DNA of 12,821 bases from NCBI GenBank assembly GCA_023398375.1, contig JAEWSH010000099.1, positions 1 through 12,821 on the forward strand, written 5' to 3'. Under the pieces are notes generated by a model. The model did no database searches. It worked only from the letters and a program-made list of their open reading frames with translations, and was not told where the DNA came from. Every line of letters starts with the position of its first letter. Position 1 is the first letter of the stretch. Of this stretch, positions 1 through 7,115 are shown piece after piece. Position numbers and translations under genes: made by a program. The stretch comes from Bacillota bacterium. Lineage in GTDB: Bacteria > Bacillota > Clostridia > Lachnospirales > Lachnospiraceae.

Positions 1-2
1 TG

Positions 3-32
3 CAAAGATACGCAATATTTTATTTAATCAAA
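3..32 (-). promoter_or_regulatory. Candidate Bacteroidota promoter reading off the left edge
   Basis: On the minus strand TATCTTTG (plus 3-10) matches the Bacteroides -7 element TAnnTTTG exactly. A TTTG (plus 29-32) lies 18 nt upstream of it, close to the usual -33 element spacing. It lies just after the stop codon of the DUF3795 gene and would drive a gene beyond the left edge. Motif match only. Confidence 0.5.
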
Positions 33-42
33 GATTTTACGG

Positions 43-378
43 TTAATAAAGATTTTCCCTTGCACCGGGCGCATGCTGAAGAACCGCACCTACCACCTGG
101 CAAGTATCCAGTTCCTTACAGTCGCCGCAAGTATTGAAACCTTTTTCGTACACACATTTGCGGATAGCACAATAATCGCTGCAATAGGCAAACTTCACCC
201 CGTCTGCACGGCACCCCATACAATGGATGGTTTCTGCCGTAATTTCCGGCGTATTGTTCAGCACACTCCACTCTTTGGCGGTTTTCTCTCTCAGCTCATC
301 GTCATTATTGACAGTGGCTATACGGGCGGTGCAATTTTCGCAATCCAGTCCGCAACATGCAATTAATTGTTTCATCAC
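43..378 (-). CDS. DUF3795 family small cysteine-rich protein
   Basis: A 111-residue protein beginning MMKQLIACCGLDCENC. The CCGLDCxxC start, the central CMGCR, the YCSDYCAIRKC segment and the later CGDCKELDTC segment are the cysteine pattern of the DUF3795 family. These are small cytoplasmic proteins of unknown function, thought from the Cys spacing to bind zinc or an iron-sulfur cluster. No signal peptide or membrane segment is visible. The second Met (375) is an equally possible start. A candidate -7 element lies about 90 nt upstream. A terminator separates this gene from the pilus operon, so it is probably an independent unit with no evident role in pilus formation. Family assignment is good; biochemical function is unknown. 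Confidence 0.8.
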   Translation of the reverse strand: MMKQLIACCGLDCENCTARIATVNNDDELREKTAKEWSVLNNTPEITAETIHCMGCRADGVKFAYCSDYCAIRKCVYEKGFNTCGDCKELDTCQVVGAVLQHAPGARENLY

Positions 379-467
379 TTGGTTATAACGATTTATGTTT
401 GTCTCTTGTGATAATCATCAACTTGTCTGCTCCTTCTTTTTCAGTTCAAAGACAAACAGTCATCTTG

Positions 468-475
468 CAAAGATA
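468..475 (-). promoter_or_regulatory. Candidate -7 element for the DUF3795 gene
   Basis: Minus-strand TATCTTTG is a perfect match to the Bacteroides -7 consensus TAnnTTTG, about 90 nt upstream of the DUF3795 start. The nearest TTTG that could serve as a -33 element (plus 500-503) is 24 nt away, longer than usual, so the -33 contact is doubtful. It lies just past the terminator of the pilus operon, where a promoter for the next gene is expected. Confidence 0.45.
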
Positions 476-540
476 TGGAAAATAAAATAGAGCTCCCTCC
501 AAATGCCTGATTAATAACATTTCATTTTTCCAGGGATAAT

Positions 541-582
541 AAGACAAAATGCCCCCGAATCCACGCTTGAATCGGAGGCATT
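541..582 (-). terminator. Intrinsic terminator at the end of the pilus operon
   Basis: AATGCC (548-553) pairs with GGCATT (577-582). Further CCGA and TC pairing continues inward with two single mismatches, leaving a loop of about 7 nt. Read on the minus strand, the stem is followed by TTTTGTCTTATT, a T-rich tail. It lies about 140 nt beyond the stop codon of the thioredoxin-like gene and is the natural end of the pilus transcript. Confidence 0.7.
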
Positions 583-625
583 CACAAACAAAACAAACAA
601 AATCTATCAGACGAACTTCACAGTT

Positions 626-689
626 GGTCTCATAGCGAAAATTTAAGCCTCCTTGTCGAGGAGAGGATTAAATTTTCCGAGGGTAGACC
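626..689 (-). other. Long imperfect stem-loop in the operon 3' untranslated region
   Basis: GGTCT (626-630) pairs with AGACC (685-689). After a small internal loop, CGAAAATTTAA pairs with TTAAATTTTCCG (one bulge), then CCTCC pairs with GGAGAGG (one bulge) around a short loop. The element lies between the last pilus-operon stop codon (725) and the terminator, so it would be in the mRNA 3' end. It may protect the 3' end, be a processing site, or be a remnant of a repeat. The strand is assigned from the direction of the operon; the role is unknown. Confidence 0.4.
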
Positions 690-724
690 GCAAATCACGT
701 CTGCCCGATTCATTATTACAAGAT

Positions 725-1699
725 TTATCTCAAACCCAGCGCCTGCCTCACGGTGTCGTAGGCCGCATCTTTCAGCAGTACGGTTTTGTCTTTGTCCAGC
801 AAGTAAAGCGAGGGCATGGCCTTGAGGTCATACAAAGCACAGTCTTTCACTTGTTGCCGGTCGTTGCCTATTAGCCAGCTACGGGGCATGTCTGTCAGGG
901 CTTTCCTCCACACTTCATCATTGCCCTCGGTGTAGACGGCAAGTACGGTCAGGGTGCCTGTATCCACAGCATCAGCCAATGCCCGGTCTGCCATCATCGC
1001 TTTCAGCACTTCGTGGCAACTGGGGCATTCGGGGTCGTAGAATACCAGCAACAGCTTGTCTCCCTGTACCGTGGTTGTCCGCAGCGTGCGACATTCTTCG
1101 TCCGGCAGGTAGTAGGTGAAGTCCGTAGCTGCCTTGCCCACGTTATTACGGCTTATCAGCTCCAACTTGAATTTCAAAGAACTTTTCCTTGCCTCGTCCA
1201 GCGCGGTACTTTGCAGCATACGGCGCAGGTAGGCAGCATAGAGCGTTTCGTTGTAGTACGGCGAATTGGGATTATAGAGATAATCATCCATCAGCCGCAT
1301 GAACACCTGCCTTGCATGCTCCTGACTCTCCATGCCGGTGCAGAGGTTGCCGATGCCTCCCTTAATCTCCTCCTGCGTGGCTTCTGAAGCCGACAACAGG
1401 GATAGGTGATTGACCAAGCCTTGCTCCGTCACCGCCCGGTTATTCACCAAGGCGGTGTCGGAGAAGTTATAGCTGTCCCAGTAGTGCGTCAGCAAGAAAG
1501 TCTTGCGCTCGGTGGGGGAGGTGAGGACGGAGGGGATTTCGGGAAAAGGGAATTGCTGATCTCTCAATTCAGCTTTCCCTTTGACATTCTCTGTACATTC
1601 ATCCATCTTCCCGGCTTTCTGTTTATCACCGGCAATGCAAGAATGAAGCAAACCGACAATAAACAGAAACAAACCGATACAGCTGAGGATACGTCTCAT
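725..1699 (-). CDS. Thioredoxin-like lipoprotein with DUF5106-type N-terminal domain
   Basis: 324 residues. A lipoprotein signal ends at LLHSC (Cys21). Residues about 55-190 are helical and resemble the DUF5106 domain found before thioredoxin domains in Bacteroidales proteins. Residues about 190-324 form a thioredoxin fold: hydrophobic strand LLLVFYDPE, then C225-P-S-C228 as the redox motif, and AMPSLYL with the expected cis-Pro at P296. The predicted role is thiol-disulfide exchange on the periplasmic side of a membrane. The gene starts 6 nt after the stop codon of the tip-protein gene, so it is co-transcribed with the pilus genes. The tip protein has seven cysteines beyond its lipid-anchored one, a plausible substrate (inference). 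Codons up to about 46 are AT-rich like the tip gene and the rest is GC-rich, suggesting a recombination joint. Confidence 0.85.
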   Translation of the reverse strand: MRRILSCIGLFLFIVGLLHSCIAGDKQKAGKMDECTENVKGKAELRDQQFPFPEIPSVLTSPTERKTFLLTHYWDSYNFSDTALVNNRAVTEQGLVNHLSLLSASEATQEEIKGGIGNLCTGMESQEHARQVFMRLMDDYLYNPNSPYYNETLYAAYLRRMLQSTALDEARKSSLKFKLELISRNNVGKAATDFTYYLPDEECRTLRTTTVQGDKLLLVFYDPECPSCHEVLKAMMADRALADAVDTGTLTVLAVYTEGNDEVWRKALTDMPRSWLIGNDRQQVKDCALYDLKAMPSLYLLDKDKTVLLKDAAYDTVRQALGLR

Positions 1700-1705
1700 T
1701 CCCTA

Positions 1706-4700
1706 TTAATTTCCTCCCAGATTATTGGTAGCATCGCGTACACAACGCACCTTACCACTTCCCCAGCCCGTAGTCAATTGAAGAGTACCACTTGTATAGG
1801 CGAAAGCTTCCTTTCTATTCGTTGTAGATCCTACACCTTGCCCTATATCAGTATTCCTACCGCTAAAAGTTGTATTTGTCAAATAAGTAAATCCGGTCAT
1901 CAAATCAGGATAGGTTGTGTACATCAACATTAATTCACGCTGATTAGGAGCACGGTATCCAATAGGACAGGGGCGATCAACTCTTTCATATTTTGCCACA
2001 CGTTCTGCTCCAATTGATCCCTCTTCAGGATATACTCCATAACTAATATCACCCTCATCCGCAAGAATTGCCAACGTCAAAGGTGGACGATTGTTACCAG
2101 AAATATCTCTTTCCGTATTTGTCGGCAATACTTCAGTACCTACAGACGGTCTGATTGTGTTATCAATCATAGGATTTATATCAATAGTTTTCTCCTTATA
2201 AGTTACACCTCCAATAATATGTGTGCTACTTCCTTTCGTTACATAATCCTCTGGAACTGCATCAATATCCTTCAAACTTAACCCCAGATTTCTTATACAA
2301 CGATAAGAGAAATTCTTAATACCAGTAAAGTGTTCACCAGGTGCTGTCTGTGAATAAGACGCAGATCCTCTCGATGCACTTTCCTCTGCCCATATAACCC
2401 ATGGATCACTAGGTTTATTTGTAGGCTTATCTGTTGTACCAGGATGATAACTACTACTTGCCACATGTACACGTGTTTCTCCATTTTCAATTGGTATTTC
2501 CACTCCGGAAGCATCAATATCATTCATATAAAGTTTCGCTTTAGGAATAGCAGCTTCCCCAATCCACAAATCTGTCAATTGATCTACAGAAGCAAGATAC
2601 CAACGGATTTCATCTGCATCTATAACGTCATCCCCATCCAAATCACGGTTACGCAACAAGCAGGCATACCAAATACTCTCATAGCCAGAGTTTAATTGAT
2701 GATCTACATCCGTAACAACTCCTAAGACATCCGTCCAATGTAATTGGTTTACTGTTTGTCTCGCATTAATAAGGTTCAACATATTGAGGCGTCCATTCTC
2801 CATTCCATTTGGATTTTGTCCACTAAAACGACTATTAAAGTCTTCATCGGAAACACCGTCCGGTACTATCGGCAAGAATTTCGTTTCCATCATAGCCTCT
2901 GTTCCCCATGCCGTTTTCAAGTCAGCATGTTTCGGATTGTAGAAAGTATAAACCGGATTTTGTGCGATGGAATAAACACTACGTGCTACGGAACTTTCTC
3001 CATCTTCACTGTATTTTGAGCCTTCTACACAAAAATTTAGCATACGATTTTCTCCATTCACTGTTTCTTTCCATAATTCCAAATTAACACCCTCTATACC
3101 ATCACCAGAACCGGGAAGTCCTACTGATGCTGCCTGACGATAATAAATCATTCGTGGGTCATATACATAAATATATTCATCTACATAAGCAGTAATCGTT
3201 ACAACATCTTCGTATTCAAATGTTTCCGAATTCCATCTCCGCTCAAAAATATCACTATTGCCATTGTTAGCCTCCACATGCAAAAAATTCAATAACTGAT
3301 TAATGTCATACAACCGCACATGTCCATAAAATTGTGTTTCTATATACTCCCCACCTGCAATAGGGGCTGCTTCTGAATTATTTTTACCACCACCGTCATA
3401 CGCTTGTTCGCCAGGATATTTTGCCATGACATTTGTCGGCACATAGTTTCCATTAGCCAAACGACATTCCTTATTAACCAGAAACTTTACCCACTTATAA
3501 TCATTCAAAGACAAATCTGTTTGAGGAAGCCCGTATCCATCATAGGGAAGTTTCGTATCAAACACCTTCATCCCTCGTTGAAAAGGAGTGGTTACCGACC
3601 AGGAAAGTCCTTTTTGAATATCTTCTTTTCTTAACGTCAGCAATAATCTTCCATAGTGGGAATCCATCGTCTTAACAGTTCCTTGCGCAACGATGACATC
3701 GCCTTCCGCACCTGGATTGACTTCCTTACTATCCTCAACTTCTACAATGATTTGGTCTACACTTTGTACTTTCACATTATAAGTATAATGAGTATTACGT
3801 TCCGTATCATAATTGTTGACGAGTTCCAAGTCATTCAACCAGTCGGCTGTATTACTATTTCCTGTATTACCTAAATGAATTGTGTAAGTTGTCTTTGCAT
3901 ACACTTCACTCCCATCATCATCCTTATAGGTAATAGTACCCTCCAATTCTACATACGTTGATTTAGCATTGGCATATACATATTCTCCATTTTCATATAT
4001 TTGCCCTTCTACAGTTCCGGTTATTAGCTTTTTCTCCTGTTTCTCACGCAAAGCATAATAAGTACCCTTATCCTCAAGTAGGCTCTCTGTACTTATTCTT
4101 TGTTTAGGATTTTGTCTATTCTCACAAATATAAAACTCAAAAATAGACTTCCCATCCTTTTCAGTAAAGTCACTCAGCCGATTACTCGGAGCATAGCCCG
4201 CTCCATCATAATCCCATGTATTATCTCCACTATTTTGTTTCTCGCGCGAAAACAAATAAGTACCACCCGGAATATTAATAACTCTATAGGCTTCAGGTTC
4301 AAAAGTCACTCCCACAGCAGGTATAATATTGAAAGTTATACGCGCATCTACATGGTTTAATGCCATTGTGTAATCTTCCCTTATTGCTCCCTGGTGGTCC
4401 CCAGACTTATATACTGTTACAATTTCACTCTTTTCTTTGGTTATCGCCTGTCCAGTCATCAAGAAATAGACACGCTCAACACTCAAATTATCACTCAACT
4501 TGGAATAAAGTGCTTTTAGGGCTGCTATTGTCTTTACATTCTTCAATTCATCATCAGATAAGGTTCCTACCCCGCTCTGCGGATTACCTACCACATAAAT
4601 TCTCCTCAATCCTGTAGTCATAGAGAACTCTACAGATTGCGGTTTCCCTACTTCAATAGGATTTCCCAAACCATCTTCAGTATCATAAAATGCAGAATTG

Positions 4701-5005
4701 TCCACAGACCATTCGTCATCCGAAGCATCTGCATTCTCCGCTCCATCAGATTGCTTACTCGGCTTGAAAGCTATCACAAACAATTTATTAACTGTGCGTT
4801 CTGTTTCGTCAGACTGTGCCAAACGGGTTTGAACTTCCATTTGATCTGCCACTTTTATTTTCAGCGAAAGTGCCACAGGAATGTCAGGCACTACCTCATA
4901 TTTATCTCCACCCTTCACAAGTTCATCATCCGTACACGACACAGCCAGTGCGGAAACAATCATTGCGATAAAAAGATTATATATATATTGTAATTTTCTG
5001 TTCAT
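1706..5005 (-). CDS. Large fimbrial tip/accessory lipoprotein, DUF4906-like, with EF-hand-like loop
   Basis: 1099 residues. The lipoprotein signal MNRKLQYIYNLFIAMIVSA ends at AVSC (Cys24). Residues about 40-300 resemble a fimbrillin-type N-terminal region: TVNKLFVIAF, then GLRRIYVVGNP, then HVDARITFNI. The middle is beta-rich and resembles DUF4906 proteins of Bacteroides fimbrial loci. Residues 788-799 read DLDGDDVIDADE, with acidic residues at loop positions 1, 3, 5 and 9, Ile at 8 and Glu at 12, as in an EF-hand calcium loop. From about residue 1010, RPCPIGYRAPNQREL to VRCVRDA resembles the FISUMP/C-type-lectin-like modules of surface proteins, with a likely disulfide. SD-like AGGAGA precedes the ATG with 9 nt spacing. 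By position (after shaft, anchor and minor-subunit genes) and size it is the FimD/Mfa5-like tip candidate, possibly an adhesin. The gene is AT-rich unlike the anchor gene. The ligand is unknown. Confidence 0.8.
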   Translation of the reverse strand: MNRKLQYIYNLFIAMIVSALAVSCTDDELVKGGDKYEVVPDIPVALSLKIKVADQMEVQTRLAQSDETERTVNKLFVIAFKPSKQSDGAENADASDDEWSVDNSAFYDTEDGLGNPIEVGKPQSVEFSMTTGLRRIYVVGNPQSGVGTLSDDELKNVKTIAALKALYSKLSDNLSVERVYFLMTGQAITKEKSEIVTVYKSGDHQGAIREDYTMALNHVDARITFNIIPAVGVTFEPEAYRVINIPGGTYLFSREKQNSGDNTWDYDGAGYAPSNRLSDFTEKDGKSIFEFYICENRQNPKQRISTESLLEDKGTYYALREKQEKKLITGTVEGQIYENGEYVYANAKSTYVELEGTITYKDDDGSEVYAKTTYTIHLGNTGNSNTADWLNDLELVNNYDTERNTHYTYNVKVQSVDQIIVEVEDSKEVNPGAEGDVIVAQGTVKTMDSHYGRLLLTLRKEDIQKGLSWSVTTPFQRGMKVFDTKLPYDGYGLPQTDLSLNDYKWVKFLVNKECRLANGNYVPTNVMAKYPGEQAYDGGGKNNSEAAPIAGGEYIETQFYGHVRLYDINQLLNFLHVEANNGNSDIFERRWNSETFEYEDVVTITAYVDEYIYVYDPRMIYYRQAASVGLPGSGDGIEGVNLELWKETVNGENRMLNFCVEGSKYSEDGESSVARSVYSIAQNPVYTFYNPKHADLKTAWGTEAMMETKFLPIVPDGVSDEDFNSRFSGQNPNGMENGRLNMLNLINARQTVNQLHWTDVLGVVTDVDHQLNSGYESIWYACLLRNRDLDGDDVIDADEIRWYLASVDQLTDLWIGEAAIPKAKLYMNDIDASGVEIPIENGETRVHVASSSYHPGTTDKPTNKPSDPWVIWAEESASRGSASYSQTAPGEHFTGIKNFSYRCIRNLGLSLKDIDAVPEDYVTKGSSTHIIGGVTYKEKTIDINPMIDNTIRPSVGTEVLPTNTERDISGNNRPPLTLAILADEGDISYGVYPEEGSIGAERVAKYERVDRPCPIGYRAPNQRELMLMYTTYPDLMTGFTYLTNTTFSGRNTDIGQGVGSTTNRKEAFAYTSGTLQLTTGWGSGKVRCVRDATNNLGGN

Positions 5006-5024
5006 AACAAATTTCTCCTATCCA

Positions 5025-6032
5025 TTATTCAAATGGCACATCTATTTCTTCCTTTGTCCAACCACTGATGGTCCACTGTAACTCAGTATCTTTCGGAGTT
5101 GAATTCAAGGTGACGATTATATTCAGACACTCTCCGGCACTAAGGTGGGTTAAAGTTTCATTGTTCTTTTGCAGCTTCAACGATTGTGGTCCCACATATT
5201 CCCAGTTAGTAACCAACTCATATCCCGTACCAATATGTCCCGGATAGAGATAGCTGATAATTTCTTCAGATTCTTTTAGGGAAGAAGCTATTGTTATACT
5301 TTCTTTTAATAGTAAATCTGTATAAGAAATTTGAGTTGGCAGGTTGTTTTCTTTAACGAAAAGATAACCCTTATTAGGTTTCACATTCGGCATTTTAATA
5401 TTAGTAAGCTCTTGCTCCTTATCGGTATTATTAATAAACTTCAAGCATACCTTTGCCACCGGAAATTGTAACTGCAAGGCCACATTTTGAGATTTTTCAG
5501 CTTCTAAACGAACATTTTTCCTCATTACAGTTTGTGGCAATGGTTTTTTATCTGTTGGAGGATTTTGAAAATCAAAACCATTTTCTCCCAGTATCACATT
5601 CTCCAATAGAGAAACGTTATCAATAGTAGTTTTACTATTCAAAATTTCTGTTACCTCCTCAGTTAGTGTAAGAGAACCTTCATTCACAATGGCATAAAAA
5701 TCAAATTCAGTACCATTATTCTTGTCTACAACAAGGTCATTGTAAGTGATTGTTTGCGAAGTTACCTCGGGAGCGATGTCATATCTTTCATTCAATATCA
5801 CTTCAGAGTCACTGCTTCTTACCATAATCACATGCAAAGTCCGCATCTGCTCATTATCCAATAGGCTGCTTCCGTTTGTATCATCCGTCACCGCCCTCGT
5901 CGTAAACGTCATCGTCACCGTTGCTTTCTCGGTGGCGGCGGGGGCATCATCGGTGATGCACGAGGCGGGCAGTAGGCAGAGGATTGCCATCAAGGTTGCC
6001 GCCAGACTGTATTTCTTCAGTATTTTTTTCAT
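5025..6032 (-). CDS. Minor fimbrillin subunit, lipoprotein
   Basis: 335 residues. The lipoprotein signal ends at LPASC (Cys25). A short linker leads to TFTTRAV with Arg46, the type of Arg site at which type V pilins are trimmed by an extracellular protease before polymerisation (family knowledge; cleavage here is inferred). The remainder is beta-rich, with fimbrillin-like NLLHVIMV-type and FDFYAIVNEG segments and no recognised enzyme motif. A strong AAGGAGG lies 8 nt before the ATG. The gene is 19 nt after the anchor gene and 19 nt before the tip gene. In FimA/Mfa1 loci this position holds accessory tip subunits (FimC/FimE, Mfa3/Mfa4), so it is probably one of these, but I cannot say which. 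GC content falls abruptly near codon 51, immediately after the predicted maturation site. Confidence 0.75.
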   Translation of the reverse strand: MKKILKKYSLAATLMAILCLLPASCITDDAPAATEKATVTMTFTTRAVTDDTNGSSLLDNEQMRTLHVIMVRSSDSEVILNERYDIAPEVTSQTITYNDLVVDKNNGTEFDFYAIVNEGSLTLTEEVTEILNSKTTIDNVSLLENVILGENGFDFQNPPTDKKPLPQTVMRKNVRLEAEKSQNVALQLQFPVAKVCLKFINNTDKEQELTNIKMPNVKPNKGYLFVKENNLPTQISYTDLLLKESITIASSLKESEEIISYLYPGHIGTGYELVTNWEYVGPQSLKLQKNNETLTHLSAGECLNIIVTLNSTPKDTELQWTISGWTKEEIDVPFE

Positions 6033-6040
6033 ATATCGTT

Positions 6041-6047
6041 CCTCCTT
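6041..6047 (-). promoter_or_regulatory. Strong Shine-Dalgarno site of the minor fimbrillin gene
   Basis: Minus-strand AAGGAGG lies 8 nt before the ATG at 6032. Such perfect sites are uncommon in Bacteroidota, where initiation often depends on an AT-rich leader. It supports this start and independent translation after the preceding stop codon at 6052. Confidence 0.7.
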
Positions 6048-6051
6048 GTTT

Positions 6052-6990
6052 TTATTGCCAGTCGGGTGTTACGTCTTCCACATACCATGAGGGGACCTTG
6101 ATGGTGACTCCTACCGGAGTGAACACAATGCTGATGGGCAGGTAGGCTTCCTGCTTGGTCACATCAATGCTTTTGAGGTGCTGTTGCAGGTAGTTGTAGA
6201 TGCTGCCAGTCACCAAGGTGTTGCCGTCGGCGTCCTCCAGGCGGAGGAGGTGCGTACAGCAGACGGGGGACAACACGTCGTTGTGGTCCATGCGGAAGAG
6301 GGTGAGGTCGTTGGTGTGGTAGACGCCGGTCTGGGAGTCGTACACCAGTTCGGGGTAGCAGGTACCCTTTTCGTCCTCGTTAATCTCGTTGTTGAAGTCG
6401 GTCTGGGCATTCGATTTCTCGATGCTCAGCTTATAGGGAATACCGGCGCGTGTTGCCTCGCCGGGGGCGGACAGGCCGTGTATCTCGATGTCTACGTTGA
6501 TGTGCGAGCTGAATAGGTCGAGCGTGTCACGCAGGAACTTGTTGCTGCCGGGCACGGTGATTTGCTTGCTTCCCATGTAGTTGTGGTCGTGCCCGTCCAC
6601 TGCGGAGGCTGTGCCCCAGTTGGGATGCTGTATGTAGATTTGTGAGAGGTCGGTGGAGTTGATGTCCTTCACCTGGGTTTTGCCGTAGGCGTTTCCCACT
6701 GCCACCACGCGGTAGGTGCCTTGGGGTAGCTTGAAGGAGGGTGCTTCTTGGGCGGGATTCAAGGCGTCCTGATTGTATGTCCTTTGGTCGACAAGACGGT
6801 TGTTGGCATCGAAAACGTACAGGTCAATCTTGTCCATGTATTGGCGCAGCACATCCTTATCTCCGTCGGCCTTGTAACGGAAACAGATGGCGACGTTTTC
6901 ACAATCGTCCATATCTTCTTTTATGCAACCGGTTGTCAGGACGGGAACCAGCGACAGTAATATGAGTTTCTTTAATAGTTTCATTGTCAT
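6052..6990 (-). CDS. Mfa2/FimB-like fimbrial anchor lipoprotein
   Basis: 312 residues from the chosen start MTMKLLKKLILLSLVP; the next ATG (6984) is equally possible. The open frame extends to 7128 but that part (GRIIIFPHQLRISF...) translates the intergenic terminator and overlaps the fimbrillin stop, so it is rejected. The lipobox is LTTGC. The segment after it, IKEDMDDCENVAICFRY, followed by IDLYVFDANNRLVDQRTY and LPQGTYRVVAVGNA, is the characteristic N-terminal pattern of the Mfa2/FimB family. These lipoproteins anchor the pilus in the outer membrane and limit its length. There is no clear TRA-like cleavage site in the N-terminal region, in contrast to the polymerising subunits here, as expected for an anchor. 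The gene follows the major subunit gene across a terminator-like hairpin and is GC-rich, unlike both neighbouring pilin genes. Confidence 0.88.
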   Translation of the reverse strand: MTMKLLKKLILLSLVPVLTTGCIKEDMDDCENVAICFRYKADGDKDVLRQYMDKIDLYVFDANNRLVDQRTYNQDALNPAQEAPSFKLPQGTYRVVAVGNAYGKTQVKDINSTDLSQIYIQHPNWGTASAVDGHDHNYMGSKQITVPGSNKFLRDTLDLFSSHINVDIEIHGLSAPGEATRAGIPYKLSIEKSNAQTDFNNEINEDEKGTCYPELVYDSQTGVYHTNDLTLFRMDHNDVLSPVCCTHLLRLEDADGNTLVTGSIYNYLQQHLKSIDVTKQEAYLPISIVFTPVGVTIKVPSWYVEDVTPDWQ

Positions 6991-7029
6991 ACGTTTTCGG
7001 TTATATGATACGTCATTTTTCTTCAAACA

Positions 7030-7086
7030 AGAAAAGAAAAAGAGAAAGGGTTCTCCCCGCAGCCTGTGGAAAGGAGGCGGGGAAAA
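7030..7086 (-). terminator. Attenuating terminator between major fimbrillin and anchor genes
   Basis: CCCCGC (7055-7060) pairs with GCGGGG (7077-7082). After a 2x2 internal loop, CCT (7063-7065) pairs with AGG (7072-7074) across a 6-nt loop. On the minus strand the stem is followed by a pyrimidine-rich tail, ending with CTTTTTCTTTTCTTG. It begins about 30 nt after the fimbrillin stop codon and ends before the anchor start. Partial termination here would give more shaft subunit than anchor and tip mRNA. Confidence 0.65.
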
Positions 7087-7115
7087 AGAAATTCTTAATT
7101 GGTGTGGGAAGATAA

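Noticed and set aside
1406..1933. 175-residue plus-strand open frame
   Set aside because: It covers the junction of two well-supported minus-strand genes and has no family resemblance.
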